From Niabella sp. (GTDB lineage: Bacteria; Bacteroidota; Bacteroidia; Chitinophagales; Chitinophagaceae), in assembly GCA_017744715.1 (NCBI GenBank), contig JAGIAT010000018.1, positions 1-64,000 on the forward strand: DNA of 64,000 nucleotides. Direction: 5' to 3'. Shown here one piece after another: positions 1-8,293 of this stretch (position 1 is the first letter of the stretch; every line of letters begins with the position of its first letter). A program made the translations under genes and the position numbers. The notes beneath the pieces were generated by a model. That model was not told the origin of the DNA, searched no databases, and saw only the letters and a program-made list of their open reading frames with translations.

Positions 1-369
1 GTCAACTTATTTTAGGCACGCACATTCCGTTTTTATGCCTGATGATTTATCACTATAGTATTGCCCTTACTTTGGGGACATATAGACTGGGGGGACTGAG
101 GACTGACAGCTGAAGATGAACAAGCTGAGCGCTAAAGGCTGTTTCAAATGTAATGTTCAATGTTTAAAGCCGGGCTCCGGGCCCATACCTGATATCCCAT
201 CTCCAATTCCAGTTGTATCAACTGATAACTGATAACTGAAGACTGATAACTAATAACTAATAACCTGACGTCTATAGAATACCGATCGAACGAAAGCTCA
301 CGAAGCAGTAACGGATCGTCATTTTCACATTTTCACATTTTCAAATTCTCACATTTCCACATTCTCAAA
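1..369. other. Non-coding, repeat-rich left edge
   Basis: I see no convincing gene here. Two low-complexity stretches stand out. Positions 219-265 are built from degenerate 8-9 base units of the type AACTGATA/AACTAATA. Positions 321-371 are built from units of the type ATTTTCAC. The first motif recurs near 25637-25672 and 44113-44185. The region lies downstream of the minus-strand glycosyltransferase and could contain its transcript end, but no clean hairpin with a T-run is visible. Confidence 0.6.
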
Positions 370-2121
370 TTATTCCCCATGAACCGTGATCTGATAAAAA
401 TTGCTGGCAAAATTTCCGGTGATATAATCGTTTACAAATGAAAACAGCAACCGGTATTTCCCGGCCTGCTGAGGCGCCTTAACGGGAATGGTCAGCTGAA
501 TGCTTTCGCCGGGTTGCAGGGTTTGTTGCGGAAGTATAAAACTGGTATCCGCATTAATAAAATTATATTTCTCAATTAAAAACGCATAATCCAGCCGCAG
601 CTTTGATTCCAGCTCCTGGGGCCGGCTGCTTTTATTGGTAATGGCCAGGGATACCTGTTGCAGGCTTCCGGCTTTCATTTCTTTGGTAGGGTGCGGAACG
701 GAGATGCGCAGTCCGTTCAAACTATGGTATTTCAGCAGCGGCAATAGTCTTCCCGTATTATAAGCGGTTGAAACCTCAATGCCCGTTCCCGGTTTCAGAT
801 CCGGGTTCTGCGTATAATAGTATACATCCCGGCCATTTAAAAACTGGTCGTCTGAAATATTAAAATTGGTTTTTCGGTAGCCCTTGTCATTATAGCCGGT
901 TGTTTGCACATCGGGATGGTAGAATTTATAAAGCGAAGGCAACGCATAGGAATTGGAGAACACGACGGGTGTGCCGTTTGCCTTTTGATAAACCGTGTCG
1001 GCCCAGAGCCGGGCGTAAGAAAACGACCGGAAGTGTTTAATCTGGTTGGCCGGTCCGTTTGGAATCAGGAACAGGATACGTGCCAGCAGGATGAGCCCGA
1101 TATTGCAATAAGCTGTTTTTAAGAACAGGCGCCGGAATTTTTCGCTTCCGTTGTTGATCAGTGATAGGAAAAGGGCTATATACGAAATGCCCGCAATCAT
1201 CGTCCAGTGCGGTTCCACCGTGTTTTTGAATGAAGAGAACAGGAAGAAACCAAGGGTGCCGGCAAACATAAAAAGATGGCCGCGCATCAATGCATCCCTG
1301 ATCTTTAGTTTAAAGATTGTAGCGTAAAACAGCAGTGAGATCAGGGGCCCCCAGATCAGGATTTGTCCCAGCAGGTAATCGGTGGTATAACTGACCCGGT
1401 ATTTTTTGGCGATGCGTTCAATCAGGTGGAAACGAACGGTAGGCCAGTCGTTCATGTATTGCCAGTAAAGATGAGGCAGGAAAAACAGTGAAACCATCAG
1501 CACGATCAGCCAGAAATATTTATTACCCAGCAGCTTCAGATTGGACAGGACTACAAATCCTACCAGCAGGATGCCATGATATTTGCTGTAAAACATTCCG
1601 GTGATGGCAATGGCCAGCCAGAGGCTATTGCTAAAATTGTGCTGATTCAGAAAATGTTTATACTTCAGGAAGAACAAAGCGGCAAAAAAGAAGAGGGCCG
1701 CATCGGGCGTAGTGATAAATGCATATACATTCAATACCAGGGTTGCCGCATAAAGCAGGATAAACCAGCGGATCTTTTGAAGCGGTTCCGGCAGGCCTTT
1801 GTAGATGAGCGGAATGGAAAAGGTGGATAACAGGATCGTTCCAAGCCGGGTAAAGAAGGGGCCATGGCCCAGCGATTCTCCCAGCCGGATAAAAATAGTA
1901 ACCACCGGCGGATGATCAAAATAGCCCCATTGCAGGTGTTGCGACAACATCCAGTAATAGGCCTCATCCCCATCGATACCAAGAAAGATTGCCTGCAGGC
2001 TGTTGATGATAAACCACAGGAGCATAAAACCCGCCAGCAGCCTGTTTTCGCTGCCCGTTGACCGGGTAAGTTCCGTGCCGCCGGAAGAAAAGAAAGACGC
2101 TGTGTTTGTATGTGCAGGCAT
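370..2121 (-). CDS. GT39-like membrane glycosyltransferase
   Basis: This is a polytopic inner-membrane protein of about 583 residues resembling the ArnT/PMT (GT39) superfamily, which transfers a sugar from a lipid-linked donor to an acceptor on the outer face of the membrane. After the first membrane helix comes DGDEAYYW, followed shortly by YFDHPP, the acidic first-loop signature of the family. Around eight to ten hydrophobic helices follow. The last ~130 residues form a soluble, beta-rich tail. The open frame extends 75 codons further upstream but that part is basic and Pro-rich with no family likeness. I chose the ATG at 2121 because it directly precedes the first helix, and a near-consensus -7 box (CGAAAATA on the plus strand) lies just upstream at about 2142-2149. 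The acceptor cannot be told from sequence. Confidence 0.8.
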   Translation of the reverse strand: MPAHTNTASFFSSGGTELTRSTGSENRLLAGFMLLWFIINSLQAIFLGIDGDEAYYWMLSQHLQWGYFDHPPVVTIFIRLGESLGHGPFFTRLGTILLSTFSIPLIYKGLPEPLQKIRWFILLYAATLVLNVYAFITTPDAALFFFAALFFLKYKHFLNQHNFSNSLWLAIAITGMFYSKYHGILLVGFVVLSNLKLLGNKYFWLIVLMVSLFFLPHLYWQYMNDWPTVRFHLIERIAKKYRVSYTTDYLLGQILIWGPLISLLFYATIFKLKIRDALMRGHLFMFAGTLGFFLFSSFKNTVEPHWTMIAGISYIALFLSLINNGSEKFRRLFLKTAYCNIGLILLARILFLIPNGPANQIKHFRSFSYARLWADTVYQKANGTPVVFSNSYALPSLYKFYHPDVQTTGYNDKGYRKTNFNISDDQFLNGRDVYYYTQNPDLKPGTGIEVSTAYNTGRLLPLLKYHSLNGLRISVPHPTKEMKAGSLQQVSLAITNKSSRPQELESKLRLDYAFLIEKYNFINADTSFILPQQTLQPGESIQLTIPVKAPQQAGKYRLLFSFVNDYITGNFASNFYQITVHGE

Positions 2122-2384
2122 AAGGGAGATGTCTGTTTCTGCGAAAATACTAAATAAGCATGAAGCACTTCTTATGGGTGTGTTATGTTGTTGTTGTGCC
2201 GGTGGTGAAAAGGGGATCGTACTAACTAATAAAACTGTACGGTGAAGCATGGTATAAAAGACAGGAGGCAAAAAGCGTTGTTGTCTTCGCGGGGAATGGC
2301 CACTAATATGGTCAGCTGCACCAGGGCTGAGGATATTTGTCTTCACGTATGGATTGTGCGCTCCTGAGTTTTTGCGGCATCCTG

Positions 2385-2777
2385 CTAGTGACTATATCCC
2401 AACGAAATGCTGATGCCGATGATCAACATTACAATGAGCGTAATGAGCACATAGCGATAATCTTTTTCAATAAGAAACGAAAAAAATGACAACACCAGGC
2501 GCAGCGCCGGTGTTAGAAAAAGCAGGATAATGCCCAAAAATATAATGGCGCTGCCACTGCCTTCTTTCAGCCCGGCGATCGTTTCCCGCACCAGCTGGCC
2601 GATACTTTTATCGCTTTCTGTAAAACTACTGTAGTGAATGCTTTCGTGCCCGTGTTTTACCAGGTAAACGGTGCCACCGATAGCGCCTACGCTCAGCGCC
2701 AGCCACACACCGTAGCGAAGCAGGTTACCTACAATGGTCTGCAAGGTTTTATCGGAAAACCGGTTTTTCTGTTCCAT
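2385..2777 (-). CDS. DUF1634 family membrane protein
   Basis: This is a small membrane protein of about 130 residues with three hydrophobic helices: GVWLALSVGAIGG near the start, IIFLGIILLFLTPALRLVL in the middle, and VLITLIVMLIIGISISLGY at the end. The pattern matches DUF1634, a family commonly encoded next to TauE/SafE-type anion permeases. Here it follows such a gene. The ATG at 2777 lies 4 bases after the stop of the permease gene. An upstream ATG at 2804 would overlap that gene by 23 bases and is less likely. A role as accessory subunit of the neighbouring permease is inferred from the pairing. Confidence 0.8.
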   Translation of the reverse strand: MEQKNRFSDKTLQTIVGNLLRYGVWLALSVGAIGGTVYLVKHGHESIHYSSFTESDKSIGQLVRETIAGLKEGSGSAIIFLGIILLFLTPALRLVLSFFSFLIEKDYRYVLITLIVMLIIGISISLGYSH

Positions 2778-2781
2778 AGGT

Positions 2782-3618
2782 TTAAATTTTTCCGGCAATG
2801 CCATGATAGATCATATTGATGGCTAGTAACAGGATGATCACCGCAAAGAACAGGCGAAGTTTTTTGGGGTTAGACCGGATGAGGATCCTGGACCCCGCGA
2901 TGGAACCGAAGAGTACGCCAATCATGGTGGGCATACAAATACCGGGCTGCACATAACCTTTTTGTAGATAGATCACCGTACTTGCAATGGCTGTTACACC
3001 CATCATAAAATTGCTGGTAGTGGTAGACACCTTAAACGGGATGCGCATGATGTTGTCCATCGCAATTACTTTAAAGGCGCCAGATCCGATACCCAGGAGG
3101 CCCGACATCATGCCTGCAATTCCCATCATACCAAAACCGCCCAATACATTTTTGGCGCCATACCGGATTGGGCGGCCGTTGGTATCGGGGTAGCTGCCGT
3201 CCAGCTTTAACTTCCGGGCAAGCGGACTGCTTTGTTCCAGCACCTGCTCTTCCTTTTTCCGCAGGGAGTTGATCGATGAAAAGATCAGCGTTAGTCCGAA
3301 CAGCACGGCAATAAATGAGCCGGGGGCGATGGTGGAAATAAGGGCTCCGCAAACCGCGCCGGTGGTAGTGGCAATTTCCAGGAAGATGCCCAGGCGCATA
3401 TTGGTGATGCCCTCCCGTACATAGGCTGCCGCCGATCCGGAAGAAGTGGCAATCACCGAAACCAGGGCAGCACCAACCGCATAATGAATGTTAACACCCA
3501 GCCCTATCGTAAGTAACGGAATGATAACGATGCCTCCGCCAAGACCGGATAACGAACCGATCAACCCGGCCATAAAGGCACCCAGCAACATGATCAATGT
3601 AAATGCAAGTATGGTCAT
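2782..3618 (-). CDS. TauE/SafE family sulfite/anion exporter
   Basis: This is a polytopic inner-membrane permease of about 278 residues of the TauE/SafE (DUF81) family, which exports sulfite, sulfoacetate or related organic anions. The N-terminal half carries GLIGSLSGLGGGIVIIPLL and the C-terminal half the repeat-related GMMSGLLGIGSGAFKV. These two copies of the family's G-rich signature fit its internal duplication. The open frame runs 49 codons further upstream. I chose the ATG at 3618 because the protein then begins directly with the first helix and a near-consensus -7 box (CGAAGGTA, 3645-3652) lies upstream. DUF1634 follows 4 bases downstream, so the two are probably co-transcribed. The substrate is unknown. 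Confidence 0.85.
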   Translation of the reverse strand: MTILAFTLIMLLGAFMAGLIGSLSGLGGGIVIIPLLTIGLGVNIHYAVGAALVSVIATSSGSAAAYVREGITNMRLGIFLEIATTTGAVCGALISTIAPGSFIAVLFGLTLIFSSINSLRKKEEQVLEQSSPLARKLKLDGSYPDTNGRPIRYGAKNVLGGFGMMGIAGMMSGLLGIGSGAFKVIAMDNIMRIPFKVSTTTSNFMMGVTAIASTVIYLQKGYVQPGICMPTMIGVLFGSIAGSRILIRSNPKKLRLFFAVIILLLAINMIYHGIAGKI

Positions 3619-3708
3619 TGAAAAAAAATCCGTGAACGAATATTCCGAAGGTAGGAAGAAATCGTTTAGGGAGGGTTGTCGATTGATCGGCGGCGGGCCT
3701 TCCTGCCG

Positions 3709-4077
3709 GTTGATATATAAAAAAAACAGAGCTGTCTCAAAAGTCACTTTATAGCGTGTTGTCATTCTGTCCGCCGCGGCGGATCAGCATCTATTGATAG
3801 ATAATTATTATTAAATGCCGAAACCAGTTAGTTGCCAATGACAGATTACGTTATGCATTGAAGATCAATTATACTTTTGTCAAGCTGTCCCGATAGATCG
3901 GGATTGTTTCAGCTTCTATTCAACATCTGTGCGTGATTCCTGCAGATCCTGAAACAAGTTCAGGATGACCATAAGCAGGTATTGTCATAGCTCCATTGTT
4001 TTTGAAACGCAAATGGAAACCCCGGCATGACAAATGAAGGATTTTTGAGACAACCCCGTTGATATATACAAAAAAAA
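3709..4077. mobile_element. MITE-like palindromic element with terminal inverted repeats
   Basis: This is a gene-free segment. TGTCTCAAAA at 3733-3742 is matched by its perfect inverted copy TTTTGAGACA at 4043-4052. Outside these ends, after five bases on each side, sits a direct repeat starting GTTGATATATA and continuing into an A-run (3709-3727 and 4058-4077). The interior carries three REP-like palindromes: TCCGCCGCGGCGGA at 3770-3783, TCCCGATAGATCGGGA at about 3887-3902, and TCCTGAAACAAGTTCAGGA at about 3948-3966. No transposase is encoded. A non-autonomous element, or a composite of REP palindromes, is inferred. Confidence 0.5.
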
Positions 4078-4098
4078 TGGGGTTAGCTAACCCCATTT
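4075..4098 (-). terminator. Rho-independent terminator of fabD operon
   Basis: A perfect 24-base palindrome spans the fabD stop codon. On the minus strand AAATGGGG pairs with CCCCATTT around TTAGCTAA, and a run of T follows. It ends the queD-queD-folE-fabD unit. Confidence 0.8.
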
Positions 4099-4979
4099 AC
4101 TTCTACTTCTTTATTGATCTTCTGGATCAGGCCCTGTAATACTTTGCCGGGACCGGCTTCCGTAAACCGGGTGGCGCCGTTGGCAATCATTGATTGTATG
4201 CTCTGCGTCCACCGAACGGCACCGGTAAGCTGGGCGATCAGGTTTTCTTTGATCTCTTCTTTGTCCATCACCGGTTTGGCTACTACATTCTGGTAGATGG
4301 GACAAACCGGTTGGTGAAAGGCTGTTTTTTCAATGGCTTCCTGCAGCTCTTTTCTTGCCGGCTCCATCAGGGGTGAATGAAATGCACCGCCTACGGGCAG
4401 CACCAATGCGCGTTTGGCCCCGGCTGCTTTCATACGCTCAACGGCAATTTCAATGCCTTTAATCGTTCCGCTGATCACCAGCTGCCCGGGGCAGTTGTAA
4501 TTTGCTGCCACAACAATTTCCCCGGTTTCATCCTGGATGGCCTTGCAGATTTCTTCCACTTTTTCATCCGGAAGATTCAATACCGCGGCCATAGTGGAGG
4601 GTTGCAGTTCACAGGCATGCTGCATCGCATTGGCTCTTACCGCTACCAGTTGCAGCGCATCTTCAAATGCCAGCACGTTATTGGCTACCAATGCCGAAAA
4701 TTCACCCAGGGAGTGGCCGGCAACCATATCGGGCCGGTTGTTCTCCATTACCTTATAGGCTACAATGGAATGTAAAAAAACAGCGGGTTGGGTAACCTTT
4801 GTTTCCTTCAGTTCATCTGCAGTTCCTGTAAACATGATATCGGAAAGACGGAACCCCAGGATTTCATTGCCCTGCTCAAACAATTTCTTTGCAAATGCAT
4901 TGTTTTCATAATGCTCTTTTCCCATCCCGGTAAATTGCGATCCCTGTCCGGGAAATACCACTGCCTGTTTCATATTCAC
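4083..4979 (-). CDS. fabD: Malonyl-CoA:ACP transacylase
   Basis: FabD moves the malonyl group from malonyl-CoA to acyl carrier protein and so supplies the extender unit of fatty acid synthesis in the cytosol. The 298-residue product has the usual length. It starts with the family's VVFPGQGSQ motif. The nucleophile elbow GHSLGE lies around residues 92-97, and GAFHSPLM around 203-210 carries the catalytic His. The gene starts 24 bases after folE and ends in a palindromic terminator that overlaps its stop codon, so it is the last gene of a minus-strand run with folE and two queD copies. I see nothing unusual in the protein. Confidence 0.95.
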   Translation of the reverse strand: MNMKQAVVFPGQGSQFTGMGKEHYENNAFAKKLFEQGNEILGFRLSDIMFTGTADELKETKVTQPAVFLHSIVAYKVMENNRPDMVAGHSLGEFSALVANNVLAFEDALQLVAVRANAMQHACELQPSTMAAVLNLPDEKVEEICKAIQDETGEIVVAANYNCPGQLVISGTIKGIEIAVERMKAAGAKRALVLPVGGAFHSPLMEPARKELQEAIEKTAFHQPVCPIYQNVVAKPVMDKEEIKENLIAQLTGAVRWTQSIQSMIANGATRFTEAGPGKVLQGLIQKINKEVEVNGVS

Positions 4980-5002
4980 TTATTTATTTTGGTTCGTTTT
5001 CT

Positions 5003-5599
5003 TTAACTTAATCGTGCGCTGATGAGTTTTAAAAACTCGCTCCGCGTTGAATTCTTTTGAAATTCGCCGTCAAATGCAGAGGTTGTGGTTTCAGAGTTTT
5101 GTTTCTGAACACCCCGCATCATCATGCAGAGGTGCTTTGCCTCAATGACTACAGCAACACCCAACGGGTTTAACGTTTCCTTGATCGCATTCATGATCTG
5201 TACGGTAAGGCGTTCCTGTACCTGCAGCCGATGCGAATAAACATCTACTACCCGGGCGATCTTGCTGAGGCCGGTGATCCAGCCATTGGGTATATAGGCC
5301 ACATGTGCCCTTCCGAAAAAAGGAAGCATGTGATGTTCACAAAGACTGTACAGCTCAATATCCTTTACAATGATCATTTCGCTTACATCTTCATGAAATT
5401 TGGCCGAGTTAATGATCTCGTGCGCATCCATATGATAACCCTGTGTTAACACCTGCATGGCCTTGGCCACCCGCTCGGGTGTTTTTACCAGGCCTTCCCG
5501 CTCCGGATCTTCTCCCAGCTGCTCAATCACTTGTTTATAATGCTGTATGAGGGCACCTGTTACAGGTTCATCATATATATCTTCTTTTTTATAAGCCAT
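5003..5599 (-). CDS. folE: GTP cyclohydrolase I
   Basis: FolE converts GTP to 7,8-dihydroneopterin triphosphate, the first step of folate, biopterin and queuosine synthesis. The 198-residue protein carries the zinc-binding and catalytic signature: LYSLCEHHMLPFFGRAHVAYIP supplies a Cys and two His, and LCMMMRGVQ near the C terminus supplies the second Cys region. Length and motifs are normal. It lies 14 bases downstream of a QueD-type gene, whose product acts on the FolE product, and 24 bases upstream of fabD. Confidence 0.95.
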   Translation of the reverse strand: MAYKKEDIYDEPVTGALIQHYKQVIEQLGEDPEREGLVKTPERVAKAMQVLTQGYHMDAHEIINSAKFHEDVSEMIIVKDIELYSLCEHHMLPFFGRAHVAYIPNGWITGLSKIARVVDVYSHRLQVQERLTVQIMNAIKETLNPLGVAVVIEAKHLCMMMRGVQKQNSETTTSAFDGEFQKNSTRSEFLKLISARLS

Positions 5600-5613
5600 A
5601 GTCTCCGGTCAGT

Positions 5614-6024
5614 TTAAGATGATGGATACTCTACAAAATTCCGCGGCGTTTCATACAGGCGGATCATCAGATCATGATCACTTTGTATATGTGGCCGGAG
5701 GATGTTGTAAATCGCAATTGCAATATTCTCTGCAGTTGGGTTCGTATGTTTAAATTCATCGGTATCCAGGTTCAGGTTCCGGTGATCGAATTTCTCAATC
5801 ACATTTTTTGCAACCAGCTCGCTCAGCACTTTCAGGTCCATTACAAAGCCGGTTTGGGGATCCACTTCCCCGGTTATCTTTATTTCCAGCTCATAATTAT
5901 GACCGTGATAATGCGGCATGGAACACTTGCCAAAAATGCGTTCATTGGTAGCGTCATCCCAGGCCGGGTTAAAGAGCCGGTGTGCTGCGTTAAAATGCTC
6001 CTTCCTGAAAACGGATACTTTCAT
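5614..6024 (-). CDS. queD: 6-pyruvoyl-tetrahydropterin synthase / QueD homologue (copy 1)
   Basis: Members of this family act on dihydroneopterin triphosphate. QueD makes 6-carboxy-tetrahydropterin for queuosine and deazaguanine synthesis, and PTPS makes 6-pyruvoyl-tetrahydropterin. The 136-residue protein has FNAAHRLF with the first zinc His, FGKC with the catalytic-type Cys, YHGHNYEL with two further zinc His, FDHRNLN, and a closing YETPRNFVEY with the conserved Glu. It is the second of two tandem paralogues, lying 25 bases after the other copy and 14 bases before folE. Sequence alone does not say which copy serves queuosine and which, if either, serves another pterin. Confidence 0.9.
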   Translation of the reverse strand: MKVSVFRKEHFNAAHRLFNPAWDDATNERIFGKCSMPHYHGHNYELEIKITGEVDPQTGFVMDLKVLSELVAKNVIEKFDHRNLNLDTDEFKHTNPTAENIAIAIYNILRPHIQSDHDLMIRLYETPRNFVEYPSS

Positions 6025-6048
6025 ACTGGACGAATGGTACGTACAAAC

Positions 6049-6456
6049 TTAACCAAAATACTCCACATAAATCCGTGGGGTTTCATACAGTTTTATGCAA
6101 TGCAGGAATACGCCGGCGGGTAAATGAGGCATCAGCTCATTCCAGATCGCAATAGCCAGGTTTTCCGTACTGCACAATTTTCCCTTCATAAAATCAACGT
6201 CTTCATTCAGATTGCGGTGATCCAGTTTTTCAATAATATGATCTTTAATGATCTCGCTCAATTTTTTTACATCATACACAAAACCGGTGTCCGGATCAGG
6301 GTCACCCTTTACGGTGATGTATAATTCGTAGTTATGCCCATGCCAGTTCCTGTTGGCACATTTGCCAAAAACCTGCTCATTCTGCGCCTCGGTCCATGCA
6401 GGGTTAAAAAGCTTGTGCGCGGCATTAAAGTGTTCAATTCTTGTGAGATATACCAT
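6049..6456 (-). CDS. queD: 6-pyruvoyl-tetrahydropterin synthase / QueD homologue (copy 2)
   Basis: This is a 135-residue member of the PTPS/QueD family and the first gene of the queD-queD-folE-fabD run. It keeps all key elements: FNAAHKLF, FGKC, WHGHNYEL, LDHRNLN and YETPRIYVEY. The two copies share these motifs but differ over much of the remaining length, so this is an old duplication or two inherited paralogues and not a recent tandem copy. A consensus -7 box (TACCTTTG on the minus strand, 6542-6549) lies 86 bases upstream. Confidence 0.9.
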   Translation of the reverse strand: MVYLTRIEHFNAAHKLFNPAWTEAQNEQVFGKCANRNWHGHNYELYITVKGDPDPDTGFVYDVKKLSEIIKDHIIEKLDHRNLNEDVDFMKGKLCSTENLAIAIWNELMPHLPAGVFLHCIKLYETPRIYVEYFG

Positions 6457-6541
6457 ATATCATAAATAAGTAAGCCGGTTTTTTCCGGCTTTGAAGCGGG
6501 TGCTGCGTAAAAAAAATACCGGCTTCAAAAAAAACAGACTG

Positions 6542-6549
6542 CAAAGGTA
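6542..6549 (-). promoter_or_regulatory. Candidate -7 box for queD-folE-fabD
   Basis: Read on the minus strand this is TACCTTTG, a full match to the Bacteroidota -7 consensus TAnnTTTG. No clear TTTG -33 element is seen. The implied leader of queD is about 80 bases, with a small AAGCCGG/CCGGCTT hairpin at 6472-6491 inside it. Confidence 0.45.
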
Positions 6550-6661
6550 ACATTTCCCCCAATTATAAAAATGCCCGAACTTAGCGGCGCCGAACATTTT
6601 TGCCGGTATCAGGCAGCGAATGCTGTTAAAACGGGGCAGTAAAGCAATCGGTAACAGACAT

Positions 6662-7309
6662 ATGCAGAAAAAAATATTATTGTTGGCAGCCACTGAGCTG
6701 GAAATAAAGCCGTTAAAGTCCTTTCTGGAAGCCCGGGAGCACGTGGAGGTACTTATTGGGGGTATTGGCGGTATTAGCACTGCATACGCACTCACCCGGC
6801 AGCTGGCCCGGCAACGGTATGACCTGGTATTGCAGGCCGGTATTGGCGGCAGTTTTGTGCACCGGTATGCTCCTGGCGCCGTGGTGGTGATCCGCAGCGA
6901 ATGTTTTGGTGACCTGGGTGTGGTGGAAGCCGGCGGGCGGAAATCGGTTTTTGACCTGCAACTGGCCGATGCAGACGCTGCTCCGTTTACAGGAGGGCGG
7001 CTTTATAATACCCACAGCCGGCTAATGGCGCTTACCGGGCTGGAACCGGCAAACGGGGTTACAATTAATGAAATTACAACGGCGGCGGATACCATCCGGC
7101 ATTTTAAAGACAGCCTGGGGGCGGAAATAGAATCGATGGAAGGCGCTGCATTGCATTACGTGAGCCTGCTGGAAAACCAGCCTTTTCTGCAGGTAAGAGC
7201 GGTGTCTAATTACGTGGGTGAACGAGATAAAGCGAAGTGGGAGATGAAAGCGGCGATTGCCAATCTTGCCGAACATACGGAGCGGTTGTTAACATTGTTT
7301 ACCTCATAA
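6662..7309 (+). CDS. mqnB: Futalosine hydrolase
   Basis: MqnB cleaves futalosine to dehypoxanthine futalosine and hypoxanthine in the futalosine route to menaquinone. The 215-residue protein belongs to the nucleoside phosphorylase (PNP/MTAN) fold. GGIGGISTAYAL near the start and LVLQAGIGGSF form the ribose/base pocket, and ESMEGAALHYV near residue 160 is the typical ESMEGAA motif of this subfamily. The frame extends 14 codons upstream but I chose the ATG at 6662 (MQKKILLLAATELE) because it begins the first beta strand. It lies 52 bases upstream of mqnD, so the two pathway genes are probably co-transcribed. Confidence 0.88.
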   Translation: MQKKILLLAATELEIKPLKSFLEAREHVEVLIGGIGGISTAYALTRQLARQRYDLVLQAGIGGSFVHRYAPGAVVVIRSECFGDLGVVEAGGRKSVFDLQLADADAAPFTGGRLYNTHSRLMALTGLEPANGVTINEITTAADTIRHFKDSLGAEIESMEGAALHYVSLLENQPFLQVRAVSNYVGERDKAKWEMKAAIANLAEHTERLLTLFTS

Positions 7310-7361
7310 CCGGTAAACATTTTTTACCGGTTCCTGTTTATTAAATGCATAAGAAGTATAT

Positions 7362-8171
7362 ATGAAACTAAAGCTGGGATTTTCGCCCTGTCCGAACGAT
7401 ACATTTATTTTTGATGCACTGGTCAACGGAAAGATCGATACCGGGGGCATTGCGTTTGAAGCTGTGCTGGAAGATGTGGAAACACTGAACCGCTGGGCAC
7501 TGGAAGGAAAGCTGGATGTAACCAAGCTGAGCTTTCCTGCTTATTTTAAAACAAAAGAGCAGTATGCATTATTAAACTCCGGCAGTGCTTTGGGAAAAGG
7601 GGTAGGGCCGCTATTGATCAGTCGCGGGCAACAGCCTTTTCCGGAAACAGCGATCAATGACGCCACCGTTGTATTACCCGGAGTCAATACCACGGCACAT
7701 TTACTTTTTAGTTTTGCTTATCCGGAGGCGCATCATAAATCGTTTGGTGTGTTTCATGAAATTGAAGAAGCTGTTGTGGAAGGCAGGGCAGCCCTGGGTG
7801 TAATCATTCATGAAAACCGGTTTACTTACCAGGATAAAGGCCTGGTAAAGGTTACCGACCTGGGCGAATACTGGGAGCGGGCTATGAATGTACCCATCCC
7901 CCTGGGGGGCATTGTAATAAAAAAATCGCTGGGTGATGCCGTTTTCAACCAGGTGGATGCGCTGATCCGTAAAAGTCTTCAATATGCCTTTGACCGGTAT
8001 CCGGAAGTGTCGGCTTATGTAAAAGAACATGCGCAGGCGATGAGTGAGGAGGTAATGCGTAAGCATATCGACCTGTATGTAAATAACTATAGCTTAGACC
8101 TGGGCAGCGAAGGCCGGGCTGCCGTAGCTACGTTATCGGAGGTTTATAGCCGGCTGCATACCCATGCCTGA
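7362..8171 (+). CDS. mqnD: 1,4-dihydroxy-6-naphthoate synthase
   Basis: MqnD converts cyclic dehypoxanthine futalosine to 1,4-dihydroxy-6-naphthoate, a late ring-forming step of the futalosine menaquinone pathway. The 269-residue protein has the periplasmic-binding-protein-like fold of the MqnA/MqnD family. It starts with LGFSPCPNDTFIFDALVNGKID, whose SPCPNDT is diagnostic of MqnD. VTKLSFPAY and GPLLISR, and later VPIPLGGIVI, fit the family. It follows mqnB. The two genes together mark an organism that makes menaquinone by the futalosine route and not by the classical Men route. Confidence 0.92.
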   Translation: MKLKLGFSPCPNDTFIFDALVNGKIDTGGIAFEAVLEDVETLNRWALEGKLDVTKLSFPAYFKTKEQYALLNSGSALGKGVGPLLISRGQQPFPETAINDATVVLPGVNTTAHLLFSFAYPEAHHKSFGVFHEIEEAVVEGRAALGVIIHENRFTYQDKGLVKVTDLGEYWERAMNVPIPLGGIVIKKSLGDAVFNQVDALIRKSLQYAFDRYPEVSAYVKEHAQAMSEEVMRKHIDLYVNNYSLDLGSEGRAAVATLSEVYSRLHTHA

Positions 8172-8293
8172 GCAGGTGCGCGGGATCGCTGACCTTTACC
8201 AAATACCCGCAGCGCATATCACCGGTAGATGCGCTATTTGCCGGGCCTGACTAACAGGTTGATGAAGCGCCTGCTCCAAATAAGGCTGCTGTT

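Noticed and set aside
6460..6795. Minus-strand 111-residue frame between queD and mqnB
   Set aside because: It overlaps the mqnB start and the promoter region and has no recognisable family.
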